Assembly: GCA_035651815.1 (NCBI GenBank)
Contig: DASRFB010000023.1
Coordinates: 1 to 64,000, forward strand
Source: VBDM01 sp035651815
GTDB taxonomy: Bacteria; Pseudomonadota; Gammaproteobacteria; Burkholderiales; SG8-39
Length of the DNA stretch: 64,000 bases
Direction of reading: 5' to 3'
Shown here: positions 7,966 to 15,514 of the stretch, piece by piece
Layout: the number at the start of each line of letters is the position of its first letter
How positions within the stretch are numbered: the first letter of the stretch is position 1
The notes under the pieces: model-generated
Databases searched by the model: none
What the model was told of the DNA's origin: nothing
What the model saw: the letters and a program-made list of their open reading frames with translations, nothing else
Position numbers and translations under genes: made by a program

Positions 7966-9635
7966 GCCTTCTTCGCGGGATGGGCGCGCCGGATGGTCGG
8001 CGAAGTGACCTTGTCCGAGACGTGGAAGTCCCACACCGCGGCGCCGCCCTTCGAGGCGAACTCAGCGATCGCCTTCGGCAGCTCGCCCAGGCCGCCGCCT
8101 TTGAAGGTTTTCCCCGCGAGCCCGAAGCCGCGCGCGACGCTCGCCAGGTCGCAGTAGCCGAACACCGAGCCTTCCTCGGGCATGCCTTCGGAGCGCAGCT
8201 TGTGCACTTCGGAGCCGTAGGCGCCGTCGTTCAGCACGACGACCAGGATGTTCAGCTTGTGGCGCTGGATCGTCTCGAGCTCCTGCACGTGCATGAGCAG
8301 GCTGCCGTCGCCGTCGAACAGCACCACGGTGCGATCGGGGCGCGCCGCGGCCACGCCCATGGCGAAGGAGATGCCGTTGCCGATGGCGCCGAACTCGCGG
8401 ATGGTGAGGAATTTCTCCTGCGGCCGCGAAGGCATCTGCGCGAAGAACGCCGAGCAATGCCCGCCCGAGTTCACCATTTCCCAGTCGCGCGGCAGCGATT
8501 TCTCCAGCGCCTCGACCACGTCGCGCGGGTCGAGCAGCCCGGGCTCGAGGTCGAACTCCTGGTTGTCGGGCTTCGACTCGCGGATGCGCCTCGCCATCGC
8601 GTCGCTCCGCCAGCTGTTCTGGCGCGCAGGCAGCGCCGCGGTGAGCGCCTCGACGCCGAGGCGCGCGTCGGCGCGCAGGTGGTGGCGCGCGACCTCCTGG
8701 CCCTGGCTGACGCCGACGGGATCGATGTCCACCTGCAGCATCCTCGCCTTCGGCCAGAGCTGGCCGCCGCCGCCCGCGTGATAGGCGAGCGAGCAGCCGA
8801 CCGCGACGACGAGATCGGCCTCCTTCAGGTACTCGAGGCCGACCTCGGGGGTGAAGCTGCCCGAGATGCCGATGCAGAACGGGTCTTCGTGGAACAGGCC
8901 CCGCGCCGGGAGCGTCGTCGAGAGCAAGCCGCCGGTCTTCGCTGCCAGGGCGCGGCAGGCGGCGCCCGCCTTCGCTTCGACCGCGCCGAGGCCCGCCAGC
9001 ACGACGACCCTTTCGGCGGCGGCGACGAGCTGCGCCGCCTTGGCCACATCGTCGGGATGCGGCGGAAGGGGCGATGGATGCGGCAGCAGCTCGCGCGAGG
9101 GCCGGGGCAGGTTCGCCGGCCCGTCCCAGGGCCGCGCCTGCAGGTCGAAGGGGATGCCGAGCACGATGGGCCGGCGCTCGCGGCGCGCCTGCAGGAAGGC
9201 ATCGCGCACCGCTACCGGCATGCGCTCGGGCATGTGAAGGCGCTGATACGCGGCGCCCGTCGCGGTGATGAGCGGCGCCTGGTCGATTTCCTGGTTGTAC
9301 CAGCCGCTTTTCAGCGGCGCTTCGCCCGCGAAGAGCACGACGGGCAAGTGCGCGCGCACCGCCGCCGGCAGCGCCGTGATCACCTGTGTCACCCCGGGCC
9401 CGCAGGTCACGCTCGCCACGCCGACGTCGCCCGTCTTGCGCGCGTAGGCCATGGCGGCGGCGACCGCGCAATGCTCGTGCCGCACATAGACCATGCGGCA
9501 TCCCTGGCCCGCGAGCCGCGCGGCCCAGTTCATGTTCGCGTCGCCGAGGAGCGCGAAACAGGTTCCGACCTCCTCCTGCGCGAAGGCCGCGGCAAGGATG
9601 TCGTACACGCGGGGCTTCACTTCGTCCGGCTTCAT
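7962..9635 (-). CDS. Thiamine diphosphate-dependent enzyme (acetolactate synthase/benzoylformate decarboxylase-like)
   Basis: A full-length TPP enzyme of 557 residues with three domains: pyrimidine-binding (1-170), central (about 190-320) and diphosphate-binding (about 370-540). The catalytic Glu is in the RHEHCAVAAAMAYA segment. The Mg/TPP motif begins GDGS (in VVLFDGDGSLLM) and ends with the Asn of VVLNDGAYG. The start ATG overlaps the stop of the upstream UbiD gene (ATGA), so the two are translated together. A decarboxylase or carboligase working beside a UbiD decarboxylase suggests processing of an aromatic or alpha-keto acid; substrate unknown. Residues after the TPP motif do not match classic IlvB closely. 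Confidence 0.85.
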   Translation of the reverse strand: MKPDEVKPRVYDILAAAFAQEEVGTCFALLGDANMNWAARLAGQGCRMVYVRHEHCAVAAAMAYARKTGDVGVASVTCGPGVTQVITALPAAVRAHLPVVLFAGEAPLKSGWYNQEIDQAPLITATGAAYQRLHMPERMPVAVRDAFLQARRERRPIVLGIPFDLQARPWDGPANLPRPSRELLPHPSPLPPHPDDVAKAAQLVAAAERVVVLAGLGAVEAKAGAACRALAAKTGGLLSTTLPARGLFHEDPFCIGISGSFTPEVGLEYLKEADLVVAVGCSLAYHAGGGGQLWPKARMLQVDIDPVGVSQGQEVARHHLRADARLGVEALTAALPARQNSWRSDAMARRIRESKPDNQEFDLEPGLLDPRDVVEALEKSLPRDWEMVNSGGHCSAFFAQMPSRPQEKFLTIREFGAIGNGISFAMGVAAARPDRTVVLFDGDGSLLMHVQELETIQRHKLNILVVVLNDGAYGSEVHKLRSEGMPEEGSVFGYCDLASVARGFGLAGKTFKGGGLGELPKAIAEFASKGGAAVWDFHVSDKVTSPTIRRAHPAKKA

Positions 9636-10981
9636 GCGAGGCCTTTCAGGAGCTGCTGCGCGCGCGCCATCGCGCGCTCCGACACCTTCGCGCGCACCGC
9701 CTCGAAGCCCGGGCCGCGCGTCGCATCGAGGCCCATGCGCGAGGTGGTGCCGGCCGCGCTCGCCGACGGGTCGAGCGCATTGCCGGGCAGGCCTTCGATA
9801 ACGAGCGTGTCCTTGTGCGGCTGGAAGTGCGTGGCGAGCGCCCACATCACCTGCGAATCATCGGTCACGTCGAGGTCGTCGTCGACCGCGATCACGGTCT
9901 TCACGTACGGATCCCAGCCGAGGAGCGCGAGCATGACCTGGCGCGCCTCGCCTTCGCGCTTCGCCTTGAGCGCGACGTAGGCGTGGAAATGCACGCCCGA
10001 GCTCGGGTAGTGGAGCCGCGTGACGCTCGGGAAGCGCTCTATCAGCTTCTCCGCCATCTCGGACTCGCGCGGCACGCGCGACAGGTTCAGGTGCTCGGGG
10101 GAGTTGCCGCCCAGCACGTCGACTAGGATCGCGTCGCGCCTTCTCAGGACGGTGTCCACCCTGAAAAGCGTGTTGGTCGAGCGGCTCGATGAATAGCCGG
10201 TGAACTCGCCGAACGGCCCTTCGTCCACCTTCGCCTGCGGATCGAGCGTGCCTTCGAGCACGAACTCCGCGGCGGCGGGGACGGCGATCTTGTGCTTTGG
10301 GGTGCGAATCACTTCCAGCGCAGAGCCCATGAGCCCGCCGGCGATCCTTCGCTCGTCAAATCCGTAAGCCACGCGGGCCGATGCCGCCAGCATGAAGAGC
10401 GGATGCGCGCCGATGACCATCGCGACGGGCAGGCGTTGCTTCTTCTCTTTTGAGATTTCCAGCGAACGCCACAGGTGGCCGCGCGAATGGAGGCTCGTCG
10501 CGAGCTCGGTCTTCGAATGCAGCATCGCGCGGTGGTACGAAAGATTCCCCGGCTGTTCGCAGACGATGATCGCGTTGGTGATGTAGGGCGCCCTGTCGGT
10601 CTCGAAGTGCCGGAGCAGCGGCAGCTTCGAGAGATCGACGCGCTTTTCGACGATGTCCATCACCGGCCCGCGTCGCACCAGCTTGGGATTCGCTGCGCGG
10701 CGCGATTTCGCCTGGTAGGTCTTGTGGATGTCCGCGGGCGTGCAGCCGAGCAAACGCGCGATCCGCTCACGGGACGAGAAAAGGTTGGTCGCGACGCGCG
10801 TTCCGGCGACGTTTTCCAGCAGCAGGAGCGGATAGCGTCCCTGCGCCGCGAGCGCGGAGGCGAGCGCGGTGACTTCCTGGTCCGCGGAAAGCTTCTCCTC
10901 GATGCGCACGACGTCCTCGGGATGGCGCCGCAGGTAGTTTTGCAGGAACGTGTGGAAGTCCTGCTTTGCGTCGGATTTCAC
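9632..10981 (-). CDS. UbiD-family (prenylated-FMN) decarboxylase
   Basis: Reversible aromatic or unsaturated-acid decarboxylase of 449 residues. The active-site segment EGPFGEFTGY (about 265-275) supplies the two acidic residues of the UbiD Arg-Glu-Glu triad, and Arg-rich segments in the first half fit cofactor contacts. The C-terminal region has the usual DDDLDVTD...VMWALATHFQP stretch. I chose GTG at 10981: a consensus-like promoter (TTGCCC, 17 bases, TATTGT) places transcription start at or within a base or two of this codon, giving a leaderless message. An ATG at 11023 would lie upstream of that start. No ubiX cofactor gene is in the window. It forms an operon with the TPP enzyme. Confidence 0.9.
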   Translation of the reverse strand: MKSDAKQDFHTFLQNYLRRHPEDVVRIEEKLSADQEVTALASALAAQGRYPLLLLENVAGTRVATNLFSSRERIARLLGCTPADIHKTYQAKSRRAANPKLVRRGPVMDIVEKRVDLSKLPLLRHFETDRAPYITNAIIVCEQPGNLSYHRAMLHSKTELATSLHSRGHLWRSLEISKEKKQRLPVAMVIGAHPLFMLAASARVAYGFDERRIAGGLMGSALEVIRTPKHKIAVPAAAEFVLEGTLDPQAKVDEGPFGEFTGYSSSRSTNTLFRVDTVLRRRDAILVDVLGGNSPEHLNLSRVPRESEMAEKLIERFPSVTRLHYPSSGVHFHAYVALKAKREGEARQVMLALLGWDPYVKTVIAVDDDLDVTDDSQVMWALATHFQPHKDTLVIEGLPGNALDPSASAAGTTSRMGLDATRGPGFEAVRAKVSERAMARAQQLLKGLA

Positions 10982-11016
10982 CTGTCTACAATAGCCGAGG
11001 AAGGGTACTTGGGCAA
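10965..11016. promoter_or_regulatory. Bidirectional promoter with overlapping -10 boxes
   Basis: Leftward: TTGCCC (11016-11011), 17 bases, TATTGT (10993-10988), six bases to the UbiD GTG. Rightward: TTTGCG (10965-10970), 16 bases, TACAAT (10987-10992), 33 bases to the ATG at 11026. The two -10 hexamers occupy almost the same base pairs on opposite strands, so the two directions should compete for one melting site. Read from sequence; start sites are not mapped. Confidence 0.6.
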
Positions 11017-11025
11017 AAGGCACGC

Positions 11026-11733
11026 ATGCTCTATCAGGTCGCCGGACTGCTGAACGCCATCACGATCCTCGCGAGCCTGTCCGGCGTGTGGGCGCAGTTC
11101 GCCAAGATCCGCGAGCGCAAGCGCGACCCGGGCGCGGGCCGTCCGACCGAGATCCTCTCGCTCAACCAGTTCACCGTGAGCCTGTTCGCGTTCTGGTCGT
11201 TCTTCGTCTACGGCTACTCGATCGAGCCGTTCAACCATTACCTGGTGTGGCCGCGCCTCGTCGGCTGCTTCCTGGTGCTCGCGATCCTCTACGAGATCTA
11301 CGCCGATCGAAGGACGCGCGCGTCGCGCGTGGTGTTCTTCTGCGGCAGCGCGCTGCTCGCGCTCGGCATCTGCGGGCTCTTGCTCGGCCGCAGCTTCAAG
11401 GATGAAGGGCGGCTCGCCTCGACTTCCCTCATCGTCGCGGTAAGCCTGCTCCTCGCGCAGGCCTATTGGCACCAGATCGGGCTCATCTGGCGCTCGGGCA
11501 AGACCGGCGCGCTGTCGCTGCGGATGAACCAGACGATCCTCGCCATGGACTGCAGCACGATTTTCTTCGCCCTCACGATGGGCCTGGCCGCCGGCTGGCC
11601 GCTTCTCATGCTCGCGCTGGTGAGCGGCAGCACCAAGCTCGTCGTGCTGTGGCTCTTCCGCTGGACGCGTCTCAGCCCCGAGGCCGAGAGGCGTCGGGCG
11701 CTGTCAGCAGCTCAGGGCTTCACTCCGGCGTAG
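11026..11733 (+). CDS. Multi-spanning membrane protein, PQ-loop/SemiSWEET-like
   Basis: A 235-residue membrane protein with about seven hydrophobic segments. The first 90 residues resemble one PQ-loop unit: a hydrophobic helix ending in SGVWAQFAKI, a loop with TEILSLNQF, then helices FTVSLFAFWSFFVYGYS and LVGCFLVLAILYEIY. The second half repeats the pattern (LAQAYWHQIGLIWR, ALSLRMNQTILAMD), consistent with an internally duplicated transporter. It is divergent from UbiD and convergent with the amidohydrolase at 11712, overlapping by 22 bases. No firm function; a small-solute carrier is the likeliest role. Confidence 0.6.
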   Translation: MLYQVAGLLNAITILASLSGVWAQFAKIRERKRDPGAGRPTEILSLNQFTVSLFAFWSFFVYGYSIEPFNHYLVWPRLVGCFLVLAILYEIYADRRTRASRVVFFCGSALLALGICGLLLGRSFKDEGRLASTSLIVAVSLLLAQAYWHQIGLIWRSGKTGALSLRMNQTILAMDCSTIFFALTMGLAAGWPLLMLALVSGSTKLVVLWLFRWTRLSPEAERRRALSAAQGFTPA

Positions 11734-12629
11734 GTGTCCTTGAGGCGCGCCTTCGCTTCGTCCATGTTCTTCGGCGGCGGCGTGGTCTTGATGCCGCACA
11801 GGCGGGCGATGTTGTTGCCCATGTAGTCCTCGAGGCCGTCCTCGTCCAGGTTCATGCCCTGCGGCGGCGGGCCGCACAGCACCTCGAGCTCGCGCAGCCA
11901 CATGCCGGGCTCGTTCGGCGGCGAGTCGGTGCCGAAGACGATCTTGTGGCGCGGCAATTCCTTCGCGAACTCCACCATGCGCGCCTGGAACGTCCAGCCC
12001 GATTCGCACACCACGTTCGGCGTGTCCATCGCCATCCAGAACGCCTCGAAGGAATAGTTGCCTCCCGTCTGGATGCCGAAGTGGCCGATGATGAAGTTCA
12101 CCATCGGGAACTCGCGGATCACCGGGTAGAACTGCGTCGGGATGGAGTAGGGCCCGTCGCCGGTGTGGATCAGCACCACCACGTTGTACTTGGCGCACAT
12201 CTTCATCGACGGCCGCAGCCAGTCGAGGGCGCGGTCGGGACGGTAGTTGTGCATGTTGGAGTGCAGCTTGAGCATCTTGAAGCCGTACTCCTTGACGTGG
12301 AACTCGAGCTCGAGCGCGCTGTTGTCGGGGCCGAAGCGCGGGTTGAGCATGAAGTTGCCGATGAAGCGGTCGGGGTACTTCTGCGTGAGCTCGGCGATGT
12401 ACGCCATGTAGTCGCGGATGCCCTCGCGCCCGGTGCGGCCGCCGATGCGGTGCACGGTGTTGCCCGGGGGCGGCATGATGAAGCCCATGTCGATGCGGCG
12501 CGGCTTGCCGTTGATCATGTACGGGCCGTCCATCAGCTTCAGCATGCGCTCGCCGTTGAACGGCGTGCCGGTATGGCGCCAGGCCTCGTCGACCAGGTTG
12601 GTGGGATGCAGGTGGGTGTCGATGATCAT
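11712..12629 (-). CDS. Amidohydrolase-2 family (ACMSD-like) metal-dependent hydrolase/decarboxylase
   Basis: A 305-residue TIM-barrel hydrolase of the amidohydrolase-2 group (relatives include aminocarboxymuconate semialdehyde decarboxylase and gamma-resorcylate decarboxylase). All expected metal ligands are present: HxH in DTHLHP at residue 4, His in LIHTGDGP, His in IIGHFG and Asp in FGTDSPP. Such enzymes hydrolyse C-N bonds or decarboxylate aromatic acids. It is second in a two-gene unit, two bases after a paralogue of similar length that lacks the HxH. The unit is preceded by the structured RNA leader at 13531-13589. Confidence 0.85.
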   Translation of the reverse strand: MIIDTHLHPTNLVDEAWRHTGTPFNGERMLKLMDGPYMINGKPRRIDMGFIMPPPGNTVHRIGGRTGREGIRDYMAYIAELTQKYPDRFIGNFMLNPRFGPDNSALELEFHVKEYGFKMLKLHSNMHNYRPDRALDWLRPSMKMCAKYNVVVLIHTGDGPYSIPTQFYPVIREFPMVNFIIGHFGIQTGGNYSFEAFWMAMDTPNVVCESGWTFQARMVEFAKELPRHKIVFGTDSPPNEPGMWLRELEVLCGPPPQGMNLDEDGLEDYMGNNIARLCGIKTTPPPKNMDEAKARLKDTYAGVKP

Positions 12630-12631
12630 GG

Positions 12632-13507
12632 TCAGCTCTTCGGCGCGGGCGTGGGCTTGAGCCCGATCATCCGCGCGGTGTTGTTGCCGAGGTAGTCCTC
12701 GAGCGTCTCCTCGTCCAGGTTCATGCCCTGCGGCGGCTCGGTGCAAAGCACCTCGAGATGGCGCAGCCACATGCCGAACTCGTTCGGCGGCGTGTCGGTG
12801 CCGAAGAGGATCTTGTGCTTCGGCAGGTCCTTGGCGAACTCGACGATGCGCGACTGCAGGCACCAGCCGGACTCGCAATAGACGTTGGGCAGCTCCATCG
12901 CCCACTGGAAGGGCTCGAAGCAGTAGACCCCGCCCGTCTGCACGCCGAAGTGCGCCATGACGAAGTTGAGCTTGGGGAATTCCTTGATGAGCGGCACCCA
13001 CTCGGTCGGGATGCTGTAGGGTCCGTCGCCGGTGTGCAGCTTCACGAGCGGCACGCCGAGCTCCTCGGCCTTCCTCAGCGCCGGCCGCACCCAGTCCTTC
13101 GCGCGGTCGGGCCGGTATGCGTGCATGTTGGCGTGCAGCTGGAGCATCTTGAAGCCATGCTGCTTCACGTGCGCCTCGAATTCCTGCACGCCGGCCTCGA
13201 CGCCGTAGCGCGGGTTATAGACGAAGGCGCCGATGAAGCGCTCGGGGTGCTTCTTCACCAGCTCCACCGTGTAGGCCATGTAGGCGCGAATGCCGTCGCG
13301 GCCGTCGAGGTGGTCGTTGTCGAAGTTGTGCAGCGTGTTGCCCTGCGGCGGCTGGATGAACGCCTTGTCGATGCGGCGCGGCTTGCCGTTCACGTGGTAC
13401 GGGCCGTCCATCATCTTCAGCAGGCGCTCGCCGGTGAACGGGTCGCCGTCGTGGCGCCACGCCGTATCCACCACCTGCGTGGGATAGCAGCTGAGGTCGA
13501 TGATCAT
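12632..13507 (-). CDS. Amidohydrolase-2 family paralogue lacking the N-terminal HxH
   Basis: A 291-residue paralogue of the gene at 11712-12629, alike along its whole length (shared NGKPRRID, FGTDxPPNE, PPQGMNLDE). The first strand reads DLSCYPT where the partner has DTHLHPT, so both histidines of the HxH metal site are gone, while HTGDGP, AHFG and FGTD are kept. It may bind one metal differently, be inactive and pair with its neighbour, or use another ligand set. A strong ribosome site, AAGGAG (13519-13514), sits six bases before the ATG. The RNA leader lies 12 bases further upstream. Confidence 0.85.
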   Translation of the reverse strand: MIIDLSCYPTQVVDTAWRHDGDPFTGERLLKMMDGPYHVNGKPRRIDKAFIQPPQGNTLHNFDNDHLDGRDGIRAYMAYTVELVKKHPERFIGAFVYNPRYGVEAGVQEFEAHVKQHGFKMLQLHANMHAYRPDRAKDWVRPALRKAEELGVPLVKLHTGDGPYSIPTEWVPLIKEFPKLNFVMAHFGVQTGGVYCFEPFQWAMELPNVYCESGWCLQSRIVEFAKDLPKHKILFGTDTPPNEFGMWLRHLEVLCTEPPQGMNLDEETLEDYLGNNTARMIGLKPTPAPKS

Positions 13508-13530
13508 GAGTAGCTCCTTAGCGGATCCAG

Positions 13531-13589
13531 GTGAGCAATTTCCCGCCGGCGCCCGTTCTCGGAGCGGCCGGCTGACCGCTTCTACTCAC
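13531..13589 (-). ncRNA. Riboswitch-like leader, NMT1-motif/xanthine-I type, copy A
   Basis: Read leftward, helix P1 is GUGAG (13589-13585) with CUCAC (13535-13531). One side of the internal loop reads UAGAAGCGGUCA and the other GGGAAAUUG. Helix P2 is GCCGG (13572-13568) with CCGGC (13549-13545), capped by CGCUC/GGGCG. Copies at 13648-13700 and 26802-26867 keep the loop bases but change the helix bases in pairs, which indicates a conserved RNA fold. Association with NMT1-type transporters in Proteobacteria and the two-helix shape match the published NMT1 motif that binds xanthine and urate; this identification is from memory. It lies about two bases after the predicted transcription start and controls the amidohydrolase pair. 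Confidence 0.75.
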
Positions 13590-13597
13590 GCCGCACG

Positions 13598-13637
13598 ATC
13601 TTATCCGATTGCGCAGCCGGGATGGCGGCTTTAGTAT
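13598..13637. promoter_or_regulatory. Back-to-back promoters for the two RNA leaders
   Basis: Rightward: TTGCGC (13609-13614), 17 bases, TAGTAT (13632-13637), predicting a start near 13644, just before leader C. Leftward: -10 TAAGAT (13603-13598), with no good -35, predicting a start near 13591, just before leader A. The spacing from -10 to conserved leader bases is the same (13 bases from the -10 to the UAUAAG/UAGAAG segment) in all three leader copies, which supports these assignments. Confidence 0.55.
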
Positions 13638-13647
13638 CGGCTGCACC

Positions 13648-13700
13648 GGGTATAAGCGTTCAGCGGGGCGATTCGGCAGCGGCGCCGCGGGAAATTGCCC
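13648..13700 (+). ncRNA. Riboswitch-like leader, NMT1-motif/xanthine-I type, copy C
   Basis: P1 is GGG (13648-13650) with CCC (13698-13700). The loop side UAUAAGCGUUCA (13651-13662) faces GGGAAAUUG (13689-13697). P2 is GCGG (13663-13666) with CCGC (13685-13688), where copies A and B have GCCGG with CCGGC, so both strands changed together. The ribosome site GGGGAG (13706-13711) begins six bases after the motif and nine bases before the permease ATG, close enough for ligand-dependent folding to affect translation start. It heads the transporter and split-TPP operon. Confidence 0.78.
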
Positions 13701-13720
13701 ATCACGGGGAGCCGCATGGG

Positions 13721-14488
13721 ATGAAGAGGCTGGCGCCGCTCTTGGGGATCGCGGTCTTTCTCCTCGCCTGGGAAGGCGCGGTGCGCGCGCTCAGGGTCCC
13801 GGCCTACCTGCTGCCGCCGCCGAGCACCATCGCCGCCACGTTCGTCTCCGAATTTCCGAAGCTTCTCCTGCACGGCTGGGTCACGTTCTACGAGATGGTC
13901 CTCGGCTTCGCGCTCGCCGTGGCGGTCGCGCTGCCGCTCGCCATCGGCATCACTTCCTCGGCGCGCTTCGACCGCTTCGTCATGCCGATGCTGCTCTTCT
14001 TCCAGGTGGTGCCGAAGGTCGCGATCGCGCCGCTCTTCCTCGTCTGGTTCGGGGTCGGCACGCTGCCCAAGGTCCTGGTCGCGTTCCTCATCTCGTTTTT
14101 CCCGATCGTCATCGACGCGACGGTGGGCCTGCGCTCGATGAGCGGGGAGATGCGCGACCTCGCGCGCTCCATGGGCGCGAGCCGGGGGCAGCTCTTCGCG
14201 CGCTTTCGCCTGCCGGGCAGCCTGCCGTACCTCTTCGGCGGCCTGAAGGTCGCCGCGACGCTCGCCATCGCCGGCGCGGTCGTGGGCGAGTTCGTCGGCG
14301 CCGACAAGGGCCTGGGCTACCTCTTGCTCGTGACCAACGCCACGCTGCAGACCGCGCTCATGTTCGCGACCGTCATCGCGCTCACCATCATCGGCCTCGC
14401 CTTCTTCTATGCGGTCGAGCTCTGCGAGGCCGTCCTCATTCCCTGGCACGTCACGCATCGGCTGCGCGACGAAGCCGCCACCCTGTAG
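13721..14488 (+). CDS. ABC transporter permease, SsuC/TauC/ThiX type
   Basis: Inner-membrane permease of 255 residues with about six helices. The BPD-transport (EAA-type) loop reads LARSMGASRGQLFARFRLPGSLPYL (about 145-170, a stretch that docks on the ATPase). It starts the operon under leader C, with its binding protein and ATPase directly downstream. The family moves sulfonates, nitrate, thiamine-pyrimidine precursors and other small organic compounds; the substrate here is open, though the leader suggests a purine or related heterocycle. ATG 13721 is chosen because the upstream ATG at 13716 is out of frame. Confidence 0.9.
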   Translation: MKRLAPLLGIAVFLLAWEGAVRALRVPAYLLPPPSTIAATFVSEFPKLLLHGWVTFYEMVLGFALAVAVALPLAIGITSSARFDRFVMPMLLFFQVVPKVAIAPLFLVWFGVGTLPKVLVAFLISFFPIVIDATVGLRSMSGEMRDLARSMGASRGQLFARFRLPGSLPYLFGGLKVAATLAIAGAVVGEFVGADKGLGYLLLVTNATLQTALMFATVIALTIIGLAFFYAVELCEAVLIPWHVTHRLRDEAATL

Positions 14489-14510
14489 ACCCGATCGGAG
14501 GAGCATCGCC

Positions 14511-15512
14511 ATGCCACGCCTCATTCTCGGATTACTGGCCCTGCTGTTCGCGACGGCCGCGGCCGCGCAAACCAAGTTTCCCTTCCGCCTGAACTGGACC
14601 GCCTCCGGCGAGCACTCGGCGTACTTCGTCGCGAAGGAGAAGGGCTTCTACCGCGAAGAAGGGCTCGACGTCGAGATCCTGGACGGCAGCGGCTCGGGCA
14701 CCGTGCTGCAGCTCGCGGCGAACGGCAGCAGCCCGGTCATCCAGGCCGACGCCGCGACCATGATGCGCGGCGTGACGAGCGGCATGCCGGTCAAGGCGGT
14801 GGCGGTGCCGCTGCAGATCTCGCCCTCCGCATTCATCTACCGCGCGGAGTCGCCGCGCCCTACCAAGGTCTCCGAGGTGAAGGGCATGCGCATCGCGATG
14901 AGCGTCGGCGACTCGGGCATGGCGATCTTCACCGCGTTCCTCGGCAAGATCGGCCTCAAGCCCGACGACGTCCAGCTCATCACCGTCTCGTCGACCGCCG
15001 CCAAGGACCAGGCGATGCTCAGCAAGCAGGCCGACGCGCTGATCGGCTTCTTCATGGACCAGGGCGTGCGCCTCGAGCCGCAGACCGGCGTGAAGATCGG
15101 CTACACGCGGCTCTACGACCTCGCCGGGGTCAACGCGCTCTCGAGCGCGATCATCGTCAACACCGACTGGCTGAAGGAGCCGCGCAACGAGGACGCGCTG
15201 CGCCGCTTCCTGCGCGCGTCGCAGCGCGGCTGGCAGTACGCCATGGAGAACCGGGCCGAGGCGGCGCAGATCTTCTTCAAGGAGAAGCCCGGGATTCCGC
15301 TCGCGATCTCGCGCGGCACGCTGGACGGCGCCATGACGCTCATCCGCACCGAGCACAGCAAGGGCATGCCCATGCTCGCTTCCGCGGTCGAGGACTGGCG
15401 CGACACGCAGCAACTGCTCGCGAACTACGCCGGCCTCAAGCCGCTGCCCGACGTCAACGCCTATTACACGAATGCCTACCTCTCCGACGCGCCGTACCTG
15501 CCGAAGAAGTAG
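14511..15512 (+). CDS. NMT1/THI5-like ABC transporter substrate-binding protein
   Basis: Periplasmic binding protein of 333 residues with a signal peptide (MPRLILGLLALLFATAAAAQ, cleavage likely after AAAAQ). The mature part starts with the family's first strand, FPFRLNWTASGEHSAYFVAKEKGFY, followed by EEGLDVEILDG. The NMT1 fold binds pyrimidine or purine-like rings, riboflavin-type compounds or sulfonates. It is more diverged from the three binding proteins at 18833-25786 than those are from each other, so it probably serves another ligand. A strong GGAGGAG ribosome site lies before ATG 14511. Confidence 0.9.
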   Translation: MPRLILGLLALLFATAAAAQTKFPFRLNWTASGEHSAYFVAKEKGFYREEGLDVEILDGSGSGTVLQLAANGSSPVIQADAATMMRGVTSGMPVKAVAVPLQISPSAFIYRAESPRPTKVSEVKGMRIAMSVGDSGMAIFTAFLGKIGLKPDDVQLITVSSTAAKDQAMLSKQADALIGFFMDQGVRLEPQTGVKIGYTRLYDLAGVNALSSAIIVNTDWLKEPRNEDALRRFLRASQRGWQYAMENRAEAAQIFFKEKPGIPLAISRGTLDGAMTLIRTEHSKGMPMLASAVEDWRDTQQLLANYAGLKPLPDVNAYYTNAYLSDAPYLPKK

Positions 15513-15514
15513 GG

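Noticed and set aside
13500..13740. TPP riboswitch in front of NMT1/THI5-type transporter genes
   Set aside because: NMT1/THI5 proteins can import thiamine precursors, so I looked for the THI-box blocks (CUGAGA and the later conserved GAUC-type part). They are absent in this and the other leaders; the conserved segments match the NMT1-motif shape instead.
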